From: Prosopocoilus inquinatus
Taxonomy: Eukaryota; Arthropoda; Insecta; Coleoptera; Lucanidae
Assembly (NCBI GenBank): GCA_036172665.1
Contig: CM069876.1
Location: forward strand, 49,755,001 to 49,819,000
Reading direction: 5' to 3'
Length of the DNA stretch: 64,000 nucleotides
Made by a program: the position numbers and the translations under genes. Below the pieces are notes generated by a model. That model was not told the DNA's origin. It saw only the letters and a program-made list of their open reading frames with translations, and did no database searches. Shown here in pieces: positions 11,000 to 20,903 of this stretch. How positions within the stretch are numbered: position 1 is the first letter of the stretch; each line of letters starts with the position of its first letter.

Positions 11000-11587
11000 C
11001 TTATTAAGTAAATCATGACGAAACTCTACTTTATCGTATTTTAACCTTACTTGAAAAGAAGGTATTAAGTAAAGAAAAAATGATACGCAATAGAATAATA
11101 AAAAGACAAAAAAATTAAACCAAAAGTTTGAAATTATGTATTATATAAAAATCTGTATTATTTAAGCTTCAGATTGACATCAACTATTAAGTGTGATATA
11201 TCATTACAATCAGGAGAAAAAATGCTATCGAGTAGAATAATAAAAAGTTGTGTTTAAAAAATTGAAACTCATGATGGTCGTGGAAAGACGAAACGTTTGA
11301 CTTCAATTCTGCCACCCCTATTCGAAGCAGAATCGAAAAGTGCCTGTAGTAAGTTAAATCAGAATAATCAAAATTATTTATAATAAAAGACATCCAGAGG
11401 AAAAAAGAAACTCGACTGTTTTATATTTTCATTAATATCTCAAGAAGAAATAACAATAAAATCATTCTCTCGATGAATACGAATTAGGCATTGATTCATG
11501 AAACTTTTCTTCCGTTTAACCGAATTTGTATCTCTTACGGTTTAGGAGATGCCTTCAGTGCACAATCAATTTGAAACAGCCGGTATA
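11000..11587. repeat. Third (direct) copy of the palindrome arm
   Basis: 11000-11587 repeats 10106-10698 in the same orientation at roughly 90% identity with small indels. It ends exactly at the CAGCCGGTATA terminus. This supports CAGCCGGTATA as a real element end. Confidence 0.85.
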
Positions 11588-12059
11588 GTTTCAGCTACAC
11601 TTTAAAACTTTTATCACCCTGTGTACGCACCGACTGTTTACTCATGTTAGTTATAGTTAATTTTGCATTAATCGCTTATTTTATATGCATACCTATTTGT
11701 ATACTTTCAAATTATATCATTGTTTCATCTGCACTTCTGATTTTTCGATTGTGGATGCAGTCAAAAAAAAAAAATTGCGTAATTCAACCATAAATGTCGG
11801 TGTTGATTTCATTTTTGCTTGTGACTGTTTTGGTAATCGCAGTTTAAAGAGATTCGCGTTATGTTATGTTTTTTTTTTTTCATTTCATTTCACGCATTAC
11901 GCAACTTTCCTTTAGAAAAAAAAAAAAAAAAAACCCTCCGAATTCACCTCAGCTTCCGACCATAACCTGAGTTGTGGCAACCAAAACGGTAAGAACTTTC
12001 TTACAAAAAAAAAACTGTACCTATGGTATATAATAATCAATTTGAATGTGAAGGTGATA
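11588..12059. other. AT-rich stretch, nothing recognised
   Basis: Contains homopolymer runs (T and A tracts around 11870-11935) and no supported gene or repeat boundary. Confidence 0.5.
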
Positions 12060-12327
12060 TCACTTTTATTAATTGATTGATCGAGTTGAGTGAGCGGTCA
12101 AATTGCACGTCAGAATCGTCTAGTCAACGGTCCGACTAAACCCTCCGGCCAATCAGCAATTGAGAAAAGCAATCACGTGATTTGGTCTAACAACTTCGAC
12201 CGTTCACTTATCGCAGCCAATGTGTCAGTCAATCAATTGTCAACATGCTCAACAGTTGTGACGGCTGAACGCGCCCAATGTTATTGAATGATTTCGTGAA
12301 GATTCTAAAAGAGATTCTTTGTTTCAG
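12060..12327 (+). promoter_or_regulatory. CCAAT-rich segment directly upstream of ZF6
   Basis: Less AT-rich than its surroundings, with CCAATCAGC (12138-12146), AGCCAATG and GCCCAATG motifs plus TCACGTGA (12174-12181). It runs into an in-frame ATG (12278) that reads through the acceptor at 12326-12327. It could be a promoter giving an unspliced ZF6 product, or intron sequence. The motifs are common by chance. Confidence 0.3.
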
Positions 12328-13057
12328 ACGTCAACGGACCGCTAAAGCTAAACCGGCGAATAAGAAAACAACCACATGCGGGATATGTAATATTGAATTT
12401 AAATGTCACGCAAACTTGCGCAGACATATTTTGGTACACACCGGCGAGAAGCCGCTCAGGTGTGATCTCTGCGATTACAAATGCCGACAACGCGACAGTC
12501 TCAAGCTCCACAAGTTAAAGCACGCCAACGAGATGCCGTTCGCTTGTGACCTTTGCGATTACAAATGTCTGCGCCGTGGAAATCTGAAATCACACAAGTT
12601 ACAGCATTCCAACGAGAAGCCGTTCAGTTGTGATCTCTGCGATTACAAGTGCCGTCACTACGGAAGTTTGAAGCTGCACAAGCTAACGCACGCCGACGAG
12701 AAGCCGTTCAGTTGTGACCTGTGCGATTTCAGGTGTCGACAACACGGATACTTGAAAATACACAAGCTGAAGCACACCAAGGAGAAGCCGCTCGCTTGTG
12801 ACCTTTGCGATTTTAAGTGTCTACACCGGGGAAATTTGAAATCGCACAAGTTGAAGCACACCGACGAGATGCCTTACGGTTGTGATCGTTGCGATTATAA
12901 GTGCCGGCACTACGCAAGTCTGAAACTGCACAAGTTGAAGCACACTAAGGAGATGCCGTTCGGTTGTGATCTTTGCGGTTATAAATGCCGACGAAGCACG
13001 CAATTGAAACGGCATAAGTTGAAGCACGGTGGTGAGAAGTCGGCGGCGACTCAGTAA
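12328..13057 (+). CDS. ZF6: eight-finger C2H2 terminal exon
   Basis: Acceptor TTCTTTGTTTCAG ends at 12327, then A and CGT-CAA-CGG (R-Q-R). About 242 residues: basic leader, cap finger (CGICNIEFKCHANLRRH, canonical TGEKP), seven C-D-L-C-D-Y-K-C-type fingers, tail GGEKSAATQ. An in-frame ATG at 12278 would add M-L-L-N-D-F-V-K-I-L-K-E-I-L-C-F if the intron were retained. This is one of four exons with such an option. The finger set alternates LRRGNLKSH/LHRGNLKSH with RHYGSLKLH/RHYASLKLH, implying duplication of finger blocks. Shortest exon of the array. Confidence 0.9.
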
Positions 13058-14536
13058 TCTGAAAAAGCTCGAGCTAAGCTTATATACAGGCTGTTTCAAA
13101 TTCGACCCTCACCATGGGGATCTCGCTTATTTGAAGAGATAGAAGGTAGGTTTAAATTTGGCAAAGTTGCTGAATTTGATGAGCATTAATAATCCGGAGG
13201 GAGAAAGTTTCTATGTTAACTCTTATTCGAAATAATTGTAAAAAAAGAAAAATTGTCATTTTCTTATTTTGCTTGCCTCTATCTTCTTTATTTAAAGAGA
13301 TATCAAAAAAATTCTTAAGGCACTTTTCAACTCTTTACATAGTGGTAAACACTATTTTTCTATAACAAGTTTCGTCAAATTGATACCATCATCAAGTCCA
13401 TTTTTTCTTACGGCGCCCATATTGAAATTTAGTTATTTCAAAAGAATCTACTCATTATGGCGATTACGGTAATATAGTACATGCTATAAAAATTCTTTAA
13501 AACAAGGCCAGAATAAAAATGTTTAATGTAAGATAAGAAAAATTCTAGTCAACAGAAGATAGTTTATATTTCATCAATTATAATAAATTTATTTGAAAGT
13601 TTCTGTTATGCAACGCGCATAAAAGCCAGAATTTGAGTGGGCTTTTATGGCTAATAATTAATAAACGCGTATAATTCAATCAACGGCTTTGAATTTCAAG
13701 ATGCAGCTGCTGTTAATGTTTGGATTCCTATGTCATAATCAAAAAAATTATAATTTATATATATTTTAACGAATTTGAGGTTTTCATAGGTATATTAATC
13801 CAAACCACAGGCGTTTACGATAATTGCAGCGATACATGGATCGGGGTAGAAAAGTAAGATAGAACGAATGCGTTTAATGAAAATAAGAGTGAGAGAATAG
13901 ATTGACCGGTATATACCGCTCCAATTATCATAAACGTCTCATCAGAACACTCAGAAAATAATTTGAATTTGAAGTTTTTCAATGAACACAGGCACAGAAG
14001 AGTAAAAATGTCAGGATACTGAATCATCATCATCCCCTTCCCGTCATAATTTATTAATTTTATGATATCTTCATGTAAGTAAGCTAACGCTGGAGTACTC
14101 GCGCCAAAAATATTTTAAACCTCCGATTTGTTTGTCCTGACATTGGTTAGATTTTACCCGTTTCCAGTGGCGGCCTTAGGGGCGGGCGAATCGGGCAACC
14201 GCCCAGCCCCATCCGCAACATGTGAATGTTTCAATTTTTAAACCGACCATAGTTCAGTCAGAATTAAGGTTATCGAATATCTGCTCAAATCACATAAATA
14301 CGAAAGTATTTTCAGATCTGTATAAGATGAATATATTCTATTCAGTCAACAAGAAAACAAATCTTACTTATAAATAAACAAATAGACGTTCTTAATATTC
14401 CCTTAACAAATCATACTTTCAGAGAAATAACATTATCGAGCAGCTCTTATTCCGAGAGTAACATCTGTTGTATGAGGACTGGATTTTATGGTCTGCAATA
14501 ATTTTTTGCCTCTCCTTACAATTTAAGTCTGCTTAA

Positions 14537-14737
14537 AATAAATAGTGAGAAAACCCCTCGACCACATTAATTCACTGAAAGCGAATACGTATTTCGGTAA
14601 CGAAGTTACCATCTTCAGCGCTAAACTGATATTATATCAATATCAGTTTAGCGTTGAAGATGGTAACTTCGTTACCGAAATACGTATTCGCTTTCAGTGA
14701 ATTAATGTGGTCGAGGGGTTTTCTCACTATTTATTTG
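14537..14737. repeat. Near-perfect 95-bp hairpin
   Basis: 14537-14631 is followed after ~10 bp by its nearly perfect reverse complement 14643-14737 (AAATAAATAGTGAGAAAACC ... GGTTTTCTCACTATTTATTT). The stem includes GAAGATGGTAACTTCGTTAC. A short-looped MITE or self-inverted copy. Confidence 0.92.
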
Positions 14738-14895
14738 GATTACAGCCACAGGTTTTGTGTTGCTTTGTGATTATTAAGTCTGCTTGTAAATAATCGCGCT
14801 CTACTTTCAAATATGTTTAAGTAAAATTATTGCAGTTTATATTTACATTCGGTTTTTAAACTCTCGATAATATAATTCGCGAAAACCTAAATAGG

Positions 14896-15040
14896 TTGTA
14901 GAAAAATTTTGTGCAAATCGTTTTTGATTGCAGTGAGAACCTCGAGCAGCCTCTGGACAGCTGTTTCAGCCCTGCTTGGGGCTTCTTCAGCAGAAACGTA
15001 GCTCGACATTCCCACTGCAGACCAAAAACGACTTGCCCAA
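14896..15040 (-). mobile_element. Hammerhead-bearing short repeat, copy 1 (partial)
   Basis: Begins AGAAAAATTTTGTGCAAATCG and runs through the ribozyme-like hairpin to AAAAACGACTTGCCCA. The half containing CAGATAAAATAGCGACATC is missing. No clear target duplication was found at this copy. Confidence 0.65.
14927..15020 (-). ncRNA. Candidate type I hammerhead ribozyme
   Basis: Read on the minus strand: stem I strand GTTTCTG, core CTGAAGA (14990-14984), stem II AGCCC-CAAGCA-GGGCT with all five pairs intact, GAAA, then CAGCTGTC. The self-complementary ACAGCTGT can serve as a minimal or dimer-type stem III, and GUC (14958-14956) is the expected cleavage triplet. The 3' stem I strand CAGAGGC pairs with GTTTCTG. 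Beyond an internal loop TCGAGC pairs GCTCGA, and farther out TGCAGTG pairs CACTGCA. All canonical core positions are present. Activity is untested. Confidence 0.6.
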
Positions 15041-15650
15041 TTTATTCGCAAATGCGATGTAAGAATGATAATAAAAATAGGTTGGTTAACATCGGTGGAT
15101 CCCCTTTCAAATAATATTCTTAAAACAGTATCTGTAGATATAATGATTCTATTTGAGCTTATTTCATTCTTTTTTTTTTAGTTATAAACCGATTGTATTT
15201 TGTCTTTGCTTGATTTAATTTGACTTTATTTTATATCTGAGTTATCAGTTTGATTCCCTTTTGTTTCTCCTTTCTTTCCTTCGACATAACTTGTAAGTGT
15301 TCTAGAATATTTACTTTCGTCATATGTTCATCACCGATCGTCTTTTATTTTGCTTTTTTAATTCCTTTTTTGACATTATTTAATTCAATTTTTAATACAG
15401 CATGAAAACTAAGCAGCGAATAAATTCGATATTTTCAAGGCGATCAACACGGAATTTGAACGTCATGTCTTAGCTTAGTGTTACGTAACCTCCAGATCTG
15501 TAATGAGTTATTTTTGAATTGACAAATGATTATACTACCCAAATTTCAATGAGAAGCTGTATTTAACTTCACACATAACACTCATATTTGTTCTTGTGTT
15601 ATTGTCATCGATTCTCATTTTTCAAAATTACGTCTAATTATAATATTATT

Positions 15651-15907
15651 GAATAATTTAAACAGCGACATCCTTCAAACGCTTTTTGACCCAACATTGC
15701 ATTAGGAGTGACAAGTTGAACCCAGTTTGCTACATAATGAGTCATCCCATGCAAAGCGGTCGTCCATGTCTGTTGTTAAAGCATAATCAATGTTTTAAAA
15801 AAAATTGTTGCAAATCGTTTTTGATGAAGCCCCAAATAGAACTGAACAAGCTTCACAGAGGCTGCTCGAGAGATTCACTCCAAAAAAAATGATTTGCAAC
15901 AAAATTA
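15651..15907 (+). mobile_element. Hammerhead-bearing short repeat, copy 2 (degenerate)
   Basis: Carries AACAGCGACATCCTTC, then CGCTTTTTGACC..., then AAATCGTTTTTGATGAAGCC and ends near AATGATTTGCAACAAAATTA. It is flanked by TATAATATTATT (15639-15650) and TGTAATATTATT (15908-15919), 11 of 12 matching. The ribozyme core is decayed here (GATGAAGCC...ACTGAACAAGC). Confidence 0.65.
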
Positions 15908-16809
15908 TGTAATATTATTCTAAGCTATTGTTTGTTGTCCGGATATGTTCTGAAGTACCGTTCACTTACTGTTTTTGTGTTTCTATTGTACACAAAAACA
16001 ATATTTAGTAAATTACTGTCTAACGAACACATTGTTTTTAATTTAAACCCTCAGCTATCCTCTGTTAACCAGAATTTTTCTTATCTCACATTAAACATTT
16101 TTATTCTGACCTTGTTTTAAAGCATTTTTATAACTTGTGCTATGTTGCCGTAATCGGCATAACGAGTACACTCTTTTGTCACCAAATTTCAATATAGGCG
16201 CCATAAGGAAAAATGAACTTGATGATGGTATCAACTTGACGAAACGTGTTATAGAAAAATCGTGTTTACCACTACGTAAAGAATTGAAAAGTGCCTTAAG
16301 AAAGTATTTTTATTTTTTTGATATCTCTTTAAATAAAGAAGATAGAGGCAAGCAAAATAAGAAAATGACAATTTTTCTTTATTTACAATTATTTCGAATA
16401 AGAGTTAACATCGAAACTTTTTCTTTCCGGATTATTAATACTCATCAAATTTAGCAACTTTGCCAAATTTAAACCTACCTTATATCTCTTCAAATAAGCG
16501 AGATCCCCATGGTGAGGGTCGAATTTGAAACAGCCTGTATACATTAAAAATTTCATGTGCTTTTTATAAGAGGCAAAATGGTATGTATTCATTACAAATA
16601 AAAACATTTTACTGGTTACATTCATTTACTTGTATTAGTACTGTGACGAGCGTCGGTGAAACACGAAAAATTCCCGTGTGATTCATTGCTTTACGCGTCG
16701 AATTTAGTATTTGGTATTAGTTGTTTTATTTCACTCAACAGGATATAGCCCACTTACAGAGCGAAATTACCAACAAAATAGATTGTGTAAATGTACATTA
16801 TTTTTATAC

Positions 16810-17092
16810 AGATAAAATAGCGACATCTTACTATCGCTTTTTGACCTGACATTGCAGTAGGATAGACAAATTGAAGCGGGATTTGCTCCTAATAAGTCCC
16901 CCCCATGCAAGGCGGCCATGCTTGCTGTCAAAGAATAACGAAAGTTTTTAGAAAAATTTTGTGCAAATCGAATGGGAATGTCGAGCTACGTCTCTGCTGA
17001 AGAAACCCCAAGCAGGGCTGAAACAGCTGTCCAGAGGCTGCTCGAGGTTTTCACTGCAATCAAAAACGATTTGCACAAAATTTTTCTAAAAA
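16810..17092 (+). mobile_element. Hammerhead-bearing short repeat, copy 3 (full length)
   Basis: 283 bp running from AGATAAAATAGCGACATC to ...CAAAATTTTTCTAAA. It is flanked by an identical 13-bp ATTATTTTTATAC at 16797-16809 and 17093-17105. The 3' half forms a long hairpin whose outer strands are GAAAAATTTTGTGCAAATCG and its complement. It sits at the edge of the minus-strand LINE fragment at 17.1-18.1 kb. Confidence 0.85.
16981..17045 (+). ncRNA. Candidate type I hammerhead ribozyme
   Basis: Stem I outer TCGAGC (16981-16986) pairs GCTCGA (17040-17045). Inner GTCTCTG (16990-16996) pairs CAGAGGC (17032-17038). Core CTGAAGA lies at 16997-17003. Stem II is 17004-17008 with 17015-17019 around CAAGCA, one A-C mismatch that is G-C in other copies. 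GAAA is at 17020-17023, self-complementary ACAGCTGT at 17023-17030, and GUC at 17029-17031 with predicted cleavage after 17031. This matches the hammerhead consensus (CUGANGA, GAAA, UH). A covariance-model search would confirm it. Confidence 0.65.
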
Positions 17093-17099
17093 ATTATTT

Positions 17100-18130
17100 T
17101 TATACTTATGTTAATCAATATTATTGAGGACAGACTGTAAGCTTGATAATTGAAATGGAAAATATCTACCTCGTGATATACTGTGTTGTATAACTTGCGC
17201 ATACTGTAAATTGGAGACCTTTTTAAACTATTTGTTTTTGGAATGTTTAAATAAAAAGTCGCACGGGAACGTGTTAGAGATGAAGGAACTCTGAAATCTA
17301 GTTCTCTTAAAAATTCAGCGTCATCAATCAAGTTGTTTAACAGTTTATAAAGATATTGGCTGCTGAAAATACCGACGTCTCTTTTTAACAGGTTCACAAT
17401 TGTATGTCACTAAAAGTTCTTTATAAGATACATAATTAGGATACATTTTTTTTTATCTAATAGATATTTTAATCTCAAGTACCGTAATTGAACACGTTCG
17501 ATCATAAGTTCACATTTAACATAGAACGGTTCCCAAACAACAGAAGCGTATTTGAAATCTTTCGTTTGCCTGAACACAAATCCTAGTGACCTTAATGATT
17601 CCTTCACTACACTTCGTACATGTTCATTAAAGCATAGTTTAGTCTCAAATATAAGTTCCAGATCTCTAATAACTGTAGCTCTTTCCAGTGAAGTCCCACT
17701 CGTTATGTAATTAAATGTTACAGGATTTTAGATTCTGTGATACGTCACTGCTTTACATTTATTGAAACTGAAGTACAATTTAGATTTTAAGGACCAGTTT
17801 ACTAAATTTTGTAGGTCAGCTTGTAATAGTACTGATCTTATCTGACGGTAAATTTTTAAGTCATCCGCGTGTAATAGTACTCTACTAGTTTGGATAACAT
17901 CTACTATATCATTGATGAAATATAAGAATAGGAGGGGTCCCAAATTACTTCCTTGGGGAATACCAGAAAATGGAACAAATTCTTGAGAAGTGAAACCCAT
18001 ACATGATACGAACAGTTTTCGTCCAGAAAGATAAGGTTTAAGAAATTCAAGCAGAGATTCATGGAATCCGATACCAGTTAATTTATTTAAAAAAATACCG
18101 TGATCTACTTTTTATCGAATGCCTTGGAGA
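17100..18130 (-). pseudogene. Non-LTR retrotransposon fragment, reverse-transcriptase 3' half
   Basis: On the minus strand, 18000-17728 encodes a reverse-transcriptase segment with F-S-G-I-P-Q-G-S-N-L-G-P-L (about 17970-17930), F-I-N-D-I and H-A-D-D-L-K-I-Y, the catalytic Asp pair at about 17865-17860. Downstream frames (17607-17410, 17397-17086) read like the C-terminal part of insect LINE ORF2 (LGFVFRQTKDFKYASVVWEP, RVQLRYLRLKYL). Frames are interrupted and the 5' half (ORF1, endonuclease, N-terminal RT) is absent, so this is a dead 5'-truncated copy. Clade undecided. The stretch 18130-18690 shows no recognised gene. Confidence 0.85.
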
Positions 18131-18693
18131 AATCAGTGTGTAATACATCAACTTGTGCTTTTAGAGTTTAGAGAATCCATCATCGCAGCGAATGCTATAC
18201 CGAGAGCTCTTGCGAAATCGCAGCCAACTTCGTGCCCGGAGTACTAAGGCACGCCCGGAATCTGGAAAGCTGGGAATCTCGCACTAATCCGGCGAGACAC
18301 TGCACAAAATTCTGACATCATTCCGACATAAACGCGCTAAAAATAATCCGGAGATTCTACATAATAATACTAAATTCTTCTAACTTGCTAACTGCGCTAA
18401 CTGCTTTACTAACTAGTCTCTTGATTGCCTCTTGCCTTCTAAAGTTCCTCCCTTCTATTTCTTGTGCCGGATGTCATCTTTCGCTTTGTAGGTTAAAATA
18501 CCAAAATACTCAGAGTTTCAGAAAAACACAGTGAAAAATAACGAACGGGTTAATTATTTTCTAATAAATATAAAATTCGTTGATGCAGCTCCTTAGGAAT
18601 TTGCCTGTGACGCATTCGTCCGTCCACGGCCTTAGTAATTTGAGACGCTTCGCGCCGTCGCGTCAGTGCGCCGAACCCATGTCAACAAATTAC

Positions 18694-18862
18694 AAAATTT
18701 TGTTGCAAATCGTTGCAAATTGATTGCAGTGAAAACCTCGAGCAGCCTCTGTTCAGCTGTTTCAGCCCTGTTTAGGGGGGAGGGGCTTCAACAGCAGAGA
18801 CGTAGCTCGAAATTCCCACTGCAAACCAAAAAGCGATCGTAGGACGTCGCTGTTTGATCTAT
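18694..18862 (-). mobile_element. Hammerhead-bearing short repeat, copy 4
   Basis: 169 bp in reverse orientation, flanked by TCAACAAATTAC (18682-18693) and TCAACAAATTGC (18863-18874), 11 of 12 identical. The ribozyme core has mutated (CTGTTGA in place of CTGAAGA, and CAGCTGAA in place of CAGCTGTC), so it is probably inactive. Confidence 0.8.
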
Positions 18863-18990
18863 TCAACAAATTGCAATTAAAATTTTGTGAAAAAGCCCCG
18901 AAAGTAGAAATTAATTTGGAAAATGATTTATTTTCTTTCAAACGTGACACGAACGTCAGTGAAAATTCTAAAAGCGATTCTTTGTTTCAG

Positions 18991-20323
18991 AAGTCAGCGC
19001 GCCCCTAAAACTGAACCGGTGATTAAGAAAACAACCGTATGCCGGATATGCGATTCGGAATTTAAATGTCACGCAAACTTGCGCAGACATATTCTAATAC
19101 ATACTGGCGAGAAGCCGCTCGGGTGTGACCTCTGCGATTATAAATGCCGGCACCGTGACAACTTGAAGCGGCACAAGTTGAAGCACTCTAACGAGAGGCC
19201 GTTCGGTTGTGATCTGTGCGATTATAAATGTCTAGACCGCGGCAGTTTGAAATCGCACAAGTTGAAGCACACCGACGACAAGCCGCTCGGGTGCGACCTC
19301 TGCGACTATAAATGCCGCCACCCCGAAAGTTTGAAACGGCACAGGTTAAAGCACACTGATGAGAAGCCGTTCAGTTGCGACCTTTGCGATTTCAAGTACC
19401 GACAGCTCGAAAGCTTGAAAGTCCACAAGTTGAAGCACGCCAACGAGAAGCCGTTAAGTTGTGACCTTTGCGATTTTAAATGCCGGCACGTCGGAAGCTT
19501 GAAATGCCACAAGTTACAGCACACGGATGAGAAACCGTTCGGTTGTGATCTCTGCGATTTCCAGTGCCGACAACTCGGAAGCCTGAAGGTTCACAAGCTA
19601 AAGCACGCCAATGAGAATCCGTTCGGCTGTGATCTGTGCGATTTTAAATGCCAGCGACTCGGAAATCTGAAACGCCACAAGTTAATTCACACTAATGAAA
19701 TGCCGTATAGTTGTGATCTTTGCGATTTTAAAGGCCGATACCTCGAAAGTTTGAAATCTCACAAGATGAAGCACACTGATGAGAAGCCGTTCAGTTGTGA
19801 TGTTTGCGATTATGCGTGCCTCCACCTCAAAACCTTGAAGCGGCACAAGTTAAAGCACACTGGTGAGATGCCGTTCAGTTGTGATGTTTGCGATTATAAC
19901 TGCCGGGACCTTCAAAGCTTGAAATATCACAAATTAAAGCACAGCGATGAGAAGAGGTTCGGTTGTGATCTTTGCGATTATAAATGCCGACAGCCTGTGA
20001 GTTTGAAGCGGCACAAGTTAATTCACACTAATGAGATGCCGTTCGGTTGTGACCTTTGCGATTATAAATGCCGATACCTAGCAAGTTTGAAATTGCACAA
20101 GTTAAAGCACACCGATGAGAAGCCTTTCGGTTGTGATCTTTGCGATTACGAGTGTCGAGACCTCGGAAGTTTGAAGTCCCACAAGTTAACGCACACGGAT
20201 GAGAAGCCGTTCGGTTGTGATCTTTGCGATTATAGGTGCCGACGAGTCGCACAATTGAAACAACATAGCTTGAAGCACACCGAGGAGAAGCCGATAACCC
20301 AGAAACTATTAAATACACTCTAA
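18991..20323 (+). CDS. ZF7: fifteen-finger C2H2 terminal exon
   Basis: Acceptor TTCTTTGTTTCAG ends at 18990, then A and AGT-CAG-CGC (S-Q-R). About 443 residues: leader APKTEPVIKKTTV, cap finger CRICDSEFKCHANLRRH with TGEKP, then fourteen fingers. Deviations at the extra-Cys site are Tyr (CDFKY, finger 5) and Gly (CDFKG, finger 9). An in-frame ATG at 18923 would permit an intron-retained start (MIYFLSNV...ILCF). The usual ...TQ-stop tail is lost and replaced by ITQKLLNTL. AATAAA at 20354-20359. Confidence 0.9.
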
Positions 20324-20903
20324 AAATTTCATGCAAAATAATAACGAGTGTTCAATAAAAAACAACGTGCAGGTTTTTGTTGTCGGGAACGCATGTCGTG
20401 ATTAACGTCATTTGAATTTCAACTTTGACAAGTTGACGGTTAACCTAACCAACAAAACTCGCTCCTGCAAATTTTTTTCTAACGTTTACACTTAAACATA
20501 ACTATTCTCTAATAAACGTTTATTTCTGAAATGTCTTCTTTGAGTTTAAGTGAGGTTAGAAATGCAAGTGACGCTTCGCGCTAGTCGTACGAAGAACCCT
20601 ACGCCAGACGTTCGGAATAAATTCATGGCTATCTGGACCGCTTTTTTTTTAAATCAACACTCGTTATGTATCCCGTTACACATAAAAATATTTTACAGGA
20701 ATACTACTGCAAGTAGCATTTAGGTATATTTGTGTGTTATTAGCTTGCGACACAAATGCTTCTTTTTAAAATAATTTAAGTGTATTGATTAGTGTTGCCA
20801 GGTGTGAATTGTTTTATTTTTTTTTGCTTATATGGACCTTAAAATCATGCCAACCGAGAAGATAAAACCCCTAAAGCTTATCGCAGTGTAGGGCAGGGTC
20901 TAA
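20324..20903. other. 3' flank of ZF7, no gene
   Basis: Holds the ZF7 poly(A) signal (20354-20359) and AT-rich sequence up to a hAT-like insertion. No supported gene. Confidence 0.5.

Larger units (their letters stand above)
13083..16541. mobile_element. 3.46-kb foldback element with ~480-bp inverted ends
   Basis: Arms 13083-13562 and 16055-16541 are inverted copies, starting TATACAGGCTGTTTCAAATT. The end sequence resembles that of the 7.7-11 kb palindrome (GGCTGTTTCAAATT then GGGATCTC), so both probably belong to one superfamily. TA/TATA at the borders fits a Tc1/mariner-like target, but this is weak. The 2.5-kb interior has no transposase that I can recognise. It holds a 200-bp hairpin (14537-14737) and two copies of the hammerhead-bearing repeat. 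13780-14500 shows nothing else. Confidence 0.82.
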
